Assembly (NCBI GenBank): GCA_028826165.1
Contig: JAPDFW010000055.1
Location: forward strand, 265,501 to 329,500
Length of the DNA: 64,000 nucleotides
Reading direction: 5' to 3'
Origin: Anaeramoeba ignava
Lineage: Eukaryota; Metamonada; Anaeramoebidae
Under the pieces are notes generated by a model. That model was not told the DNA's origin. It made no database searches and saw only the letters and a list, made by a program, of their open reading frames with translations. Below are positions 24,401 to 35,600 of this stretch, one piece after another (the first letter of the stretch is position 1; every line of letters begins with the position of its first letter). The translations under genes and the position numbers were made by a program.

Positions 24401-27400
24401 AAAACAAAATTGAAATTGAAAATCAAATTGAAAACAAAATTGAAAACAAAATTGAAAACAAAATTGAAAACAAAATTGAAAACAAAATTGAAAACAAAAT
24501 TGAAAACAAAATTGAAAACAAAATTGAAAACAAAATTGAAAACAAAATTGAAAACAAAATTGAAAACGAAATTGAAAATCAAATTGAAAACAAAATTGAA
24601 ATTGAAAATCAAAATCAAAATTGAAAATCAAATTGAAAACAAAATTGAAAACAAAATTGAAAATGAAAATCAAATTGAAAACAAAATTGAAAACAAAATT
24701 GAAATTGAAAATCAAATTGAAAACAAAATTGAAATTGAAAACAAAATTGAAAACAAAATTGAAATTGAAAATCAAAATCAAATTGAAATCAAAATTGAAA
24801 ACAAAATTGAAAATGAAAACAAAATTGAAAGTGAAAGTGAAAATCAAATCCAAAATGAAAATCAAATTCAAAATGAAAACAAAATTGAAATTGAAAGTGA
24901 AAATCAAATTCAAAATGAAAATCAAATTCAAAATCAATTTCCAGTAGATTTCCCTGAAATGAAATATGAAGATCTACAAGAAAATTATTCCAATTATGAT
25001 TCGAAAGAAAATATAAAGAATCAACAAGAAAAAAATGAAACTAACAACGAAATTAAAGATTATGAAAAAATCCAACAACAAGAAATTGAAATAAAAAATG
25101 AAGAATTCAACAAAGAAAAAATTAAAAAGAAAAAAAGTATTAAAAATCAAATTGATGATTTGAAAAAAATACTTGATGTTTCTTTTGAAGATTATCAACT
25201 CAAAAAAGAAGACCAAGTAAAAATTTTACAACAATTTTCAACTCAAGATTTATTTGGAATTGAATTTTCGAAACCAGAAAACGAAGTTAGTAGATTTGAT
25301 GAAAGTAAGGAAACGAAAAATATTGATTTTGAAAAATTTACCTCATTTCCTATTAAAGAACCAGATAGTTCTGAAGATTTTAAGATGTACTCACAAGAGA
25401 AAAATTTATTTGGAATTGAAAAAAATGAAGAACAAAATTTATCATTGGATAATTTAAATTTTCAAGATATTGTCAAGTATTTATCACAAATACCTGAGAT
25501 GCAAAGTGAATATGAAGAATGCCAAAAATATTACGAAAAGTTACAAGCATTTGAAGCTCTTCAAAAAGAATATAATGAAGCTAAAGAAAATGATTTGTTA
25601 GAAAAAGCTATTGAAATTCGAAAAAATATTAAAAGCTTAGGAATTAAGGAGAATGATGGAAAAATTAAGATAGAATATTGGAAAGAAAAAATACAGAATC
25701 GAAAAAGAATTACAACACAAAAGGAAAATTCTCATAACGAATTAGTTCTCATTTCAAATTTAAGTTTAATAGAACCACCAAAAGAACAACGAAAAGAAAA
25801 GTCTTTATTTCAAGATGATTTATTTTCAATTCAAATTCATTCAGAATATGATTTTTTAAATGAAAAGGAAAAGGAAGAAATTCAAAACAATGTGGAATTT
25901 AAAGATAGTCAAGATGATCGAGTTGATGAAGAGAGTTTTAATTTTGAGAACCCACAAGTTATAGCAGACAATGGAAGGGCAGATGAACAAAATGAGGATG
26001 ATTTCAATGATTATAATGAGTTTGATTTTACACCAGAATTTCCTGAAGATTTTGAATTCCAAGAATATAGCATGGAAAATTATGATGAAGGAAATAATGT
26101 GAATGATTTTGGGGTTTCTGAAAATGGAGTTATTAAAACAGCGGAAATTTTAAGAGGTAATGAAAAACCAATTCAAAATGAAAAACCAATTCAAAATGAA
26201 AAACCAATTCAAAATGAAAAACCAATTCAAAAAGAAAAACCAATTCAAAAACCAATTCAAAAACCAATTCAAAAAGAAAATGAAATTCAAAATGAAAAAC
26301 CAATTCAAAAACCAATTCAAAAACCAATTCAAAAACCAATTCAAAAACCAATTCAAAAACCAATTCAAAAACCAAAAATCAATTCAAATCAAAAACCAAT
26401 TCAAAATGAAAAACCAATTCAAAATGAAAAACCAATTCAAAATGAAAAACCAATTCAAAATCAAAAACCAATTCAAAATCAAAACCCAATTCAAAAACCA
26501 AATCAAAATCAAAAACCAATTCAAAAACCAATTCAAAAACCAATTCAAAATCAAAAACCAAATATATCACCAAATCAAAATCAAAAACCAAATCAAAATC
26601 AAAAACCAATTCAAAAACCAAATATATCACCAAATCAAAAACCAATTCAAAATGAAAAATCAATTCAAAATCAAAAACCAATTCAAAATCAAAAACCAAT
26701 TCAAAAACCAATTCAAAATCAAAAACCAATTCAAAAACCAAATATATCACCAATTCAAAAACCAATACAAAAACCAAATCAAAATCAAAAACCAATTCAA
26801 AAACCAATTCAAAATCAAAAACCAATTCAAAATCAAAAACCAAATATATCACCAAATCAAAAACCAAATATATCACAAATTCAAAAACCAATTCAAAAAC
26901 CAATTCAAAAACCAAATATATCACCAATTCAAAAACCAATTCAAAAAGAAAAACCAATTCAAAAACCAATTCAAAATCAAAAACCAATTCAAAAACCAAT
27001 TCAAAATCAAAAACCAATTCAAAAACCAATTCAAAAACCAATTCAAAATCAAAAACCAATTCAAAATCAAAAACCAATTCAAAATGAAAAACCAATTCAA
27101 AATCAAAAACCAATTCAAAATCAAAAACCAATTCAAAAACCAATTCAAAATCAAAAACCAATTCAAAAACCAAATCAAAATCAAAAACCAATTCAAAAAC
27201 CAATTCAAAATCAAAAACCAATACAAAAACCAATTCGAAAACCAAATCAAAATCAAAAACCAAATCAAAAACCAATTCAAAAACCAATTCAAAATGAAAA
27301 ACCAATTCAAAAACCAATTCAAAAACCAAATCAAAATGAAAAACCAATTCAAAAACCAATTCAAAATCAAAATCAAAATCAAAATCAAAATCAAAATCAA

Positions 27401-28141
27401 AATCAAAATCAAAATCAAAATCAAAATCAAAATCAAAATCAAAATCAAAATCAAAATCAAAATCAAAACCAAAATCAAAATCAAAATCAAAATCAAAATA
27501 GCCAAAAACAGATTAAAAGGCAAAATAAAAATACCAATGAAACCAAAATTGAAAAAATTAACCAAAAAAATAAAACAGAATATCTTAAATTTTCAAAAGA
27601 AAATATTCTAAAATTATACAAAAATGGGATTTATAAAGTTGTTCAAACTAAAGTTTTTGAAATATTGAAAACAGGAATCAAACAATTCAATAAAATATTG
27701 AAGGATTTTGAAAATAAAAATTTTACGAAGAATTACATTGAAAATCAATTAAAATTACTTTATCAAGAAGAAAAAATTCAAGCATTTTACACACAAGTAT
27801 ATAATATTTGTGTTGTTTACAAAAGAATGAGTGATTCACTTTCATTAGTGAAAACACAATTAGATGAGAATGAACAATTTGAAGAAATTCAACAATCTCT
27901 CATTTTTACAAAATATTCACAAAAACTAACAAATTTGTTATACAGATTAAATGGGAAATATTTGAGTTTTCCTGATTTTATTCAAGATTGGAAAAAAGTG
28001 AAAAAAAATGAGAAAATTTGCATTTGTTCTTTATGTTTTTTGCCGATTATTGAAAAAGAAGAAGAAGTTGAGATTGAATCAAAAAGTTATCATTTATTAT
28101 GTGGGAATTTTTGGAATCATTTAACAATTAACAAGAAATGA
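21486..28141 (+). CDS. Giant Gln/Asn-rich protein, possible synergin-like trafficking adaptor
   Basis: Exon 1 is 21486-21697 and exon 2 is 21790-28141; the splice joins AA+A into Lys and keeps frame. About 2,190 residues, mostly NQ-, NQKPNQ-, IEN- and NQKPIQ-type repeats. Two single-base breaks interrupt exon 2: one base missing near 23720 (stop at 23762) and one extra near 24604-24621 (stop at 24622). They cancel, and the frame between them is coding-like. Less repetitive parts contain acidic-aromatic motifs such as QDDLFS, DDFNDYNEFDF and EDFEFQEY. The last ~200 residues are a helical domain ending in a Cys/His motif (CICSLC, then YHLLCGNFWNH). That end resembles, from memory, the C-terminal domain of gamma-synergin, and DDF-type motifs bind the AP-1 gamma ear, so a clathrin adaptor accessory role is possible. 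Divergent from RasGEF, 137 bp apart. Confidence 0.72.
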
Positions 28142-28713
28142 AATTTCAATTAAAATCAAATTTAAAACCAAATCCAAAATCAAATCCAAAATCAAATTTA
28201 AAATCAAATCCAAATTTAAAATCTAATTCAAAATCAAATTTAAAATCAAATCCAATTAAATTAAATTTAAATTCAAAATCAAAATCTAATTAAATTTAAA
28301 ATCAAATTAAATCCAAATTTAAAATCAAAATCAAAATCAAATCCAAATCAAATTTAAAATCAAATCCAAAATCAAATCCAAAATCAAATTTAAAATCAAA
28401 TCCAAAATCAAAATCCAAATTTAAAATCAAATTAAATTTGTTTTTAAATGAATTTCCTTTTTAATTTTAATTTTAATTTTAATTTTAATTTTAATTTTAA
28501 TTTTAATTTTGATTTTAATTTTGATTTTAATTTTAATTGAATAATTGAATTTTGATTTTAATAAAAATTAATAAATATTTTAAAATATATCAACTATATA
28601 TTTTTATATATATATTTTTTTATATAGAATGACAATTTTTTTTCTTTTTTTTTTTTAAAATTAAAAAAATCATTTTTTTTCTTTTCTTATTAAAAAATAA
28701 AAATAAAAATAAA
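28142..28713. repeat. AAATCAAATCC and TTTTAA repeats between Q/N-rich gene and ArgRS
   Basis: 28150-28435 is an array of AAATCAAATCCAAA-type units. 28455-28540 is a (TTTTAA)n array. The remainder is A/T tracts with a TATATA block near 28600-28625, just before the A-rich leader of the ArgRS gene. No gene seen. Confidence 0.75.
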
Positions 28714-30999
28714 ATGGAATTTAAAACATTAGATTTACTTGAAGAAATTTTAACAAAAGCACAAGAGGAGTTAAAACCGCTGCTTTTAGAGATGTATCCC
28801 AATGAAGAATTTCCAAAAGCGGAAGTATCTCGACATCCAGAACAAGGCGATCTGTCGATAGTGAATTCACGAATTGCAGCGAAACTTAAACAAAATGCAA
28901 CGAAGTTCACTGAGAATGTTTGCGAGCACATCAGCAAGAAATTGGGGGAACGACAAAACCCAAAAGAATGTGTAGTCAGTAGTGTTCGTGCAGGTGGGCC
29001 TTACACAAACATAATTTTGAATCGACCGTTAATTTTTAAAGCAACAATAAAAAGGGTTCTTGAACAAGGAGAAAAATACGGACACACAGACACAAAAAAG
29101 GGACAGAAGGCAATTGTGGAGCACACATCAGCAAACCCAATAGCGCCTTTGCATATCGGAAATCTTCGTAATGTTGTCATAGGCGCTCATCTTACTAAGC
29201 TTCTTCAAGCCGTTGGATATGAAGTTAAACAGCGTTATTTTGTTAATGATCTCGGCGCCCAAATTGGTCTCTCTGCTTTGGGTTATGCTTCTGTTGATGA
29301 ATCCTTGAAAAAATTATTGGGCGTAGGCGTCCAAAGAGAGGCTTCTCAAGTTATTGGAATGGTTTATGCGATTATGAACACGTTTTCTGAGCTTGAAAAA
29401 ACTGGGAAAAAACCGTTTGATTGTTATAACGAGTTGATGAATAAAAAAGAAAATTTAAAAGAAAATGAAAATGAAAATGGAAATGAAAATTTGACAGAAA
29501 ATTCTTCACCTTTGACCCAAAAAGAAAATTTAAAAGAAAATGAAAAAGAAAATGAAAAAGAAAAAGAAAATTTAAAAGAAAATGAAAAAGAAAAAGAAAA
29601 AGAAAATCAAAATCCTTCTGTTGACAAAAAAAATATCCTCTTGGAACAAACACCCAAAAAATATAATGATCCTTATGAGGAATACATGGATATCCTCGCA
29701 GATTTGAATACGCGAGAACCAATACTTGTCAAACACTTGGCAAATGCGATGAAAGACGTTGGAAGCATCCATGACGCCTCGGCAAAGCTCTGTCTGCAGT
29801 ATGAAAACAACGAGAAGGAGGCTGTTCTGTTGTTCCGGAAGATGACCAATGATTGTCTTTCGGGGATCCAAAAAACATTGGATCGTTTCGATGTCCACCA
29901 CGATTTATTCGATTACGAAAGCGAGCTTGGATGGGAAGGAAGCAATGAAAGAGTGCTGAAGGAAATGCGGAAGTCGCCGTATTTCATTGAGCCGACACAA
30001 AGCAACCAGCAGGGAGTTCCGCAGGGAGGATATCTGGACTTCGAGCGGTTTATTCGGGACAACGGATTCCCAGTCGGAAAAAAAGGGTTTCAAGAAAATT
30101 ACCCGCCGCTCTATGTACTGCGTCCAGATGGCTCCACTCTCTATTCGTACCGCGATGTGGTGTATTCCTTGAAGAAGGTTTCAACCGCCGATCTTGTTGT
30201 CAACGTTATTGGATCAGAGCAAATTCTTGCTCAGGAAAAAGTCGCTCTTGCACTTCTTCTTCTCAACCCAAATTCAAAACGCAAACAGTTTCACATGCCT
30301 TATGAACTAGTCAAATTGACGACTGGAAAAATGAGCGGTCGTCGCGGAAGGTATTTATTAGCTGACGATCTTTATGAGGAAATCCGCGAAATCATCCGCG
30401 AAAAAATGAACGAAAAAATCCAGAAAAAATCTCTCAACATAAAATCGGGAGACGAAGTCGAAAAGGTGTCTCACGAAGTGTCAGCAGCAGCCATTCGCTA
30501 TGCGCTACTCTCCTCTTCGTGCAGGAACGTTATGAAATTCGATGTTCATAAAGTCACGAATTTTGAAGACGCAAGTGCACCTTTCTTACTTTATAATTCC
30601 ACACGAATTGAATCCATTTTCCGCAAATTTGAAGAAGGCGTCAGTGAGCAAAAGTTCCAATCTCTTGCTCCGCTCGACTCCACTGACTATTCCAAACTCG
30701 ATGACGACCAGGAATGGAACCTTCTTCTTACTTATGTCATCCCATTCGCTTCAATGATTCGTCAAGCTGCTTGTCCAGATATCCCCCCGATCCCTAAACT
30801 CCCAGAGTTTGCTACTCATCGTGTTTCTGAATTCCTTAATTTCTTTGTTCGTAATTTCAGCTCTTATTATAAACGTGTTAAAATCTTGAGAGGAGATCCT
30901 CTTTGTCTTCATCCTCGTTTGAGATTGATTCAAGCTTTTAAACAAGTTTTTGATAACGCTTTGCAATTGTTATCAATTAAACCTTTAGAACGAATGTGA
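28714..30999 (+). CDS. Arginyl-tRNA synthetase, cytosolic type
   Basis: A single frame of 761 residues. Class I signature PLHIGNLRN (HIGH motif) lies near residue 145-153 and LTTGKMSGRRGRY (KMSKS loop) near 530-542. The C-terminal anticodon-binding (DALR) domain runs from SAPFLLYNSTRIESI to the terminal LSIKPLERM, the usual short ArgRS tail. It charges tRNA-Arg with arginine using ATP. A Lys/Glu/Asn-rich insert of about 70 residues (about 245-312: KENLKENENEN, KENEKEKEN) splits the catalytic domain after HIGH and is not part of the conserved fold. Its nucleotide repeat resembles one in the nearby acetyltransferase gene. The gene is intronless and less AT-rich than its surroundings. The start is the first ATG after an A-rich leader. 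Confidence 0.97.
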   Translation: MEFKTLDLLEEILTKAQEELKPLLLEMYPNEEFPKAEVSRHPEQGDLSIVNSRIAAKLKQNATKFTENVCEHISKKLGERQNPKECVVSSVRAGGPYTNIILNRPLIFKATIKRVLEQGEKYGHTDTKKGQKAIVEHTSANPIAPLHIGNLRNVVIGAHLTKLLQAVGYEVKQRYFVNDLGAQIGLSALGYASVDESLKKLLGVGVQREASQVIGMVYAIMNTFSELEKTGKKPFDCYNELMNKKENLKENENENGNENLTENSSPLTQKENLKENEKENEKEKENLKENEKEKEKENQNPSVDKKNILLEQTPKKYNDPYEEYMDILADLNTREPILVKHLANAMKDVGSIHDASAKLCLQYENNEKEAVLLFRKMTNDCLSGIQKTLDRFDVHHDLFDYESELGWEGSNERVLKEMRKSPYFIEPTQSNQQGVPQGGYLDFERFIRDNGFPVGKKGFQENYPPLYVLRPDGSTLYSYRDVVYSLKKVSTADLVVNVIGSEQILAQEKVALALLLLNPNSKRKQFHMPYELVKLTTGKMSGRRGRYLLADDLYEEIREIIREKMNEKIQKKSLNIKSGDEVEKVSHEVSAAAIRYALLSSSCRNVMKFDVHKVTNFEDASAPFLLYNSTRIESIFRKFEEGVSEQKFQSLAPLDSTDYSKLDDDQEWNLLLTYVIPFASMIRQAACPDIPPIPKLPEFATHRVSEFLNFFVRNFSSYYKRVKILRGDPLCLHPRLRLIQAFKQVFDNALQLLSIKPLERM

Positions 31000-31529
31000 G
31001 ATTTAAAAGCTTTTTTTTTTTTTAATCTCATTAGTACAACAAATTCAAAAACAACAAATTCAAAAAGAAATTTATTTCAATTTTTCAATTTTTCTTTCTT
31101 TTTCTTTCAATTTTTAAAGAAATTAATAAAATTGGAAAAACAAATTCAAAAATCAATTCAAAATTCAATAAAGAAATTAATAAACAATTCAATTTAAAAA
31201 TTAATTCAAAATTCAATTCAATTTAAATCAAATCAAAATTCAATAAAGAAATTAATAAACAATTTAAAATTCAATTTAAAAATTAATTCAAAATTCAATT
31301 TAAAAATCAATTCAAAAATCAATTCAATTTAATAAAGAAATTAATAAACAATTTAAATTCAATAAAGAAATTAATAAACAATTCAATTCAAATCAATTCA
31401 ATTCAACAATTCAAAATTCAATTCAATTCAAAAATCAATTTAATTCAATTCAAAATTTAATAATTTTTTTCATTTTTCATTTTTCATTTTTCATTTTTTT
31501 TCTTTCATTTTTTTTCATTATTAAACAAA
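31000..31529. repeat. AATTCAAAAATC / AATAAAGAAATT repeat
   Basis: The gap between ArgRS and the small membrane protein holds 31130-31460 made of two interleaved units, AATTCAAAAATCAATT and AATAAAGAAATTAATAAAC. It ends in a T-rich tract (CATTTTTCATTTTT) typical of start-codon leaders in this window. Confidence 0.75.
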
Positions 31530-31775
31530 ATGCAAAAATCTTGCACTTTATGCATTTATATTTTTGCTATTATTATGGCTATTATTTCTACAATTCTTGT
31601 TATATTGGCTCCAACTTTACCACAAAAAAATTCTGATAGTTCTTCATCATCATCTTCTCCACAATCTAAAACTATTTTACAAGCTCCAAAAGAAAAAATT
31701 TTACCAATTAATGAACATTTCCAAGCTTTTAAACCTGCTTTTAAACAACCTCAAAATATTCAAAAAATCAATTAA
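31530..31775 (+). CDS. Small single-pass membrane or secreted protein
   Basis: 81 residues. The N-terminus (MQKSCTLCIYIFAIIMAIIS, continuing to about residue 30) is a strong hydrophobic segment with two Cys, fitting a signal anchor or signal peptide. It is followed by a Ser-rich tract and a Lys/Gln/Pro-containing tail. No family is recognised. The start follows a T-rich tract and an AAACAAA leader, the same arrangement as in confirmed genes. The +1 frame is also open but has a Leu/Phe-only composition, so it is a shadow. Convergent with the GNAT gene. Confidence 0.6.
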   Translation: MQKSCTLCIYIFAIIMAIISTILVILAPTLPQKNSDSSSSSSSPQSKTILQAPKEKILPINEHFQAFKPAFKQPQNIQKIN

Positions 31776-31962
31776 TTTTTTTTTTCTTTTTTTCTTTTTT
31801 TCTTCAGTTAATTCATTTTTTTTTTAAAAAAAAGAAAAGCTTCTTCATTTTACTTGATAATTTAAAGGAAATTAAATTCAAAAAAAAAAAATAAAATTTA
31901 AAAAAAAATTTTATTTAAAAAATTTAATTGAAAAAGAAAAAGAAAAAGAAAAAGAAAAAGAA

Positions 31963-32536
31963 TCAATTAAAAATATCTTCAAAAGCATAATAATCTACTT
32001 CTTTCATTCCTAGTTCTTCAAATATTTTTTGTGTTTCAATGTTTTTTTTTGGAATACATGATCTAAAACCAACTGCTTTAGTTTTTATTGCAAAATCTTT
32101 AACAAATTGATGAAATTTTGAATAAATTTTTTCTGTTCGAAATTCTTTTTGGATAAATAATTTATTCAACCACCAAAACATACCATTTCTCCAATCAGAC
32201 CATTCAAAATTAATCATATAGAAGCCAATAATTTTACCCGAATCTTAAGAAATAAATTTTAATTATAAATTTTAAATATAAATTTTAAATTATAAATTTT
32301 AAATATAAATTTTAATTAAATATACTTTCGGCAACAAAAAAAGAGCCAAATTTAGGGTTTTCTATTAAAAACTTTATTCCATTTTCAACAACTTCTTCTT
32401 TTAAATTTTCTTTTAAATTTTCTTTTAAATTTTCTTTTTCATTTTCAATATCTAATTTTGCAATTTGATTTATATCTTCAATAACAGCCTTTCTTACTAT
32501 AATTTCAAAATTTTTATTTTCAATTTGATTCTCCAT
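31963..32536 (-). CDS. GNAT-family N-acetyltransferase
   Basis: Two exons (32326-32536, 31963-32243) give 163 residues. The core pattern is an N-terminal VRKAVIEDINQIAKLD, then FFVAES, GKIIGFYMINF, LNKLFIQKEFRT, and the C-terminal NIETQKIFEELGMKEVDYY, typical of GNAT strands beta1-beta7. The acetyl-CoA pyrophosphate loop (usually RxxGxG/A) is degenerate here (RTEKIY), so activity is uncertain. Residues about 30-47 are a KENLKEN insert repeated two to three times, which is not part of the fold and resembles the ArgRS insert. Substrate unknown. The intron is an AT repeat (AAATTTATAATTTA). Divergent from the Rab gene with about 140 bp between them. Confidence 0.75.
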
Positions 32537-32679
32537 AAAAAAAGAAAGAAATTTAATTAAAAAAAAATGAAATTTTTAAAAAGGAAAAAAAACAAAATTT
32601 TTTTTTCATTTTTTTTCCCTTTTTTTTTTCAAATTATTTCTTTATCTTTTTCCTTTAATTTTTTTTTTCAGAAATTAAA

Positions 32680-35600
32680 ATAACGTCACAAACAAATCCA
32701 AAAATTCTTAAATTTCTATTAGTTGGTGATTCTCTTGTTGGGAAAAGCAGTCTTCTTGAACAACTTTGTGATTCAAGTTTTTCTCGTGAACCAAAAGCAA
32801 CTATTGGTGTTGATTTTCGTTTTCATACTCTTTTTATAGATACTGTTGCATATTCTCTTCAAATTGTATTTCTAATTTAATTTTAATTTTAATTTTAATA
32901 TTAATTTTAATTATAATTTTAATATTAATTTTAATTTTAATTTTAATTTTAATTTTAATTTTAATTTTAATTTTAATTTTAATTTTAATTTTAATTTTAA
33001 TTTTAATTTTAATTTTAATTTAAATTTTAATTTTAATTTTAATTTTAATTTTAATTTTAATTTTATAAATGAATTTTAATTTTAATTTTAATTTAAATTT
33101 TAATTTTAATTTCAATTTCAATTTTAATTTTAATTTTAATTTCAATTTTAATTATAATTTTAATTTTATAAATGAATTTTTAAGGTAATTTTTTTAAAAT
33201 TTCAAAATTTTAATTTAAAATTTAACAAAAACAAACATTTTTAATTTTCACAAACTTTATCGAAATGCAGATGGAATAATTTTAATTTTTAAACAAATTT
33301 TCAAACATTTTAACATTTAAAACAATGGTATTTTTAAGTTAATTCAAATTTTAATTTTAATTTTAATTTTAATTTTTAATTTTAATTTAAATTTAAATTT
33401 TAATTTTATTTTTAATTTTATAAATGAATTTTAATTTTAATAATAATTTTAATTTTATAAATGAATTATAATATTAAATTTAATTTTAATTTTAATTATA
33501 ATATTAATTTTAATTTTAATTTTAATTTTAATTTTAATTTTAATTTTAATTATAAATTTTAATTTTAATTTTATAAATGAATTTTAATTTTAATTTTAAT
33601 TTTAATTTTAATTAGTGGGATACTGCAGGTAATTTTATTAAAAAAAAACCCAAAATTTTAAATCAAGAATTAAAATTAATAACAAAAACAAACAGGACAA
33701 GAAAGATTTCGTTCAGTATCACAAACTTACTATCGAAATGCAGATGGAATAATTATTGTATATGATTTAACAAATAGTCAAACATTTTCACATGTAAAAC
33801 AATGGTATTCACAAGTTATTCAAATGGCACCAAAACATTCACAAACACTTTTACTTGCAAACAAAATTGATCTTGAAGAATCTCGTTCTATTCCTTTAGA
33901 ACAAGGCCAAGTATTTGTTTATTATCTATTTAGTTTATTTTATAAATCTATTATTTTTTGAATCACACCTTTTTTTTATATTTTCATTTAAAAGGCTCTT
34001 GCCGATGAACTTAATTGTGATTTTTTTGAAGTTAGTGCAAAAACTGGTGAAAATATTGTTAAAGGTTTAACTCGTTTAGTTATTCGTTCATTAGAATCTC
34101 TCCAAAAGTGATATTTTAAATCAATATATTTTAAATCAATATATTTAAATCAATATATTTAAATCAATATATTTTAAATCAATATATTTAAATCAATATT
34201 ATTTAAATCAAAATATATTTAAATCAATATATTTAAATCAAAATATATTTAAATCATATTAAAAATCATATATATTTAATATATTTAAATTTATTTAAAT
34301 CCCCAATATATTTTAAATTAAATATTTAAATCAAAATATTTAAATCAATATATTTAAATAAATATATTTAAATAAATATATTTAAATCAATATATTTAAA
34401 TCAAATATATTTAAATTAATATATTTAAATAAATATATTTAAATCAATATATTTAAATCAATATATTTAAATCAAATATATAAATCAAATATATTTAAAT
34501 CAAAATATTTTCAAAATTAAAAATATATTTAAATCAAAATAAATATATTTAAATCAATATATTTTAAATATATTTAAATCAATATATTTAAATCAATATA
34601 TTTAAATAATATATTTAAACTGGGTTAAATCAATATATTTTAAATCAATATATTTAAATCAATATATTTAAATTAATATATTTAAATCAATATATTTAAA
34701 TTAATATATTTAAATCAAAATATTTTATATTTAAATCAAATATATTTAAAAATATATTTAAAATTAATATATTTAAATTAATATATTTAAATCAAAATAT
34801 TTAAATCAATATTTTAAATCAATATATTTAAATCAATATATTTAAATCAATATATTTAAATCAATATTTTAAATCAATATATTTAAATCAATATATTTAA
34901 ATCAATATATTTTAAATCAATATATTTAAATTAATATATTTTAAATCAATATATTTAAATCAATATATTTTTATTTAAATCAATATATTTAAATCAATAT
35001 TTAAATCAATATATTTAAATCAATATATTTAAAAAATAAATATATATTTAAATAAATTTAAATATATTTAAATCAATATATTAAAAATTAATATATTTAA
35101 ATCAATATATTTAAATAAAATATATTTAAATCAATATATTTAAATCAAATATATTTAAATCAAAATATTTAAATCAATATATTTAAATCAAATATATTTA
35201 AATCAATATATTTTTAAATCAATATATTTAAATCAATATATTTAAATCAATATATTTTAAATAAAATATATTTAAATCAATATATTTAAATCAATATATT
35301 TAAATCAAATATATTTAAATCAATATATTTAAATCAATATATTTAAATCAAAATATTTAAATCAATATATTTAAATCAATATATTTAAAATAATATATTT
35401 AAATTAATATATTTAAATTAATATATTTAAATTAATATATTTAAATCAAATATTTAAATCAAATATTTAAATCAAATATATTTAAATCAAATATGTTTAA
35501 ATCAAATATGTTTAAACCAATATATTTAAATCAAAATATTTAAATCTAAATTAAAAATTAAAAATCGGAAAAAAAATTTAGAAAAAAAGAAGAAGAAGAG

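Noticed and set aside
26160-27611. Second long frames (Lys/Asn/Phe and Val/Phe/Glu-rich) within the Gln/Asn-rich gene
   Set aside because: By-products of the same NQKPIQ nucleotide repeat; neither continues into non-repetitive sequence.
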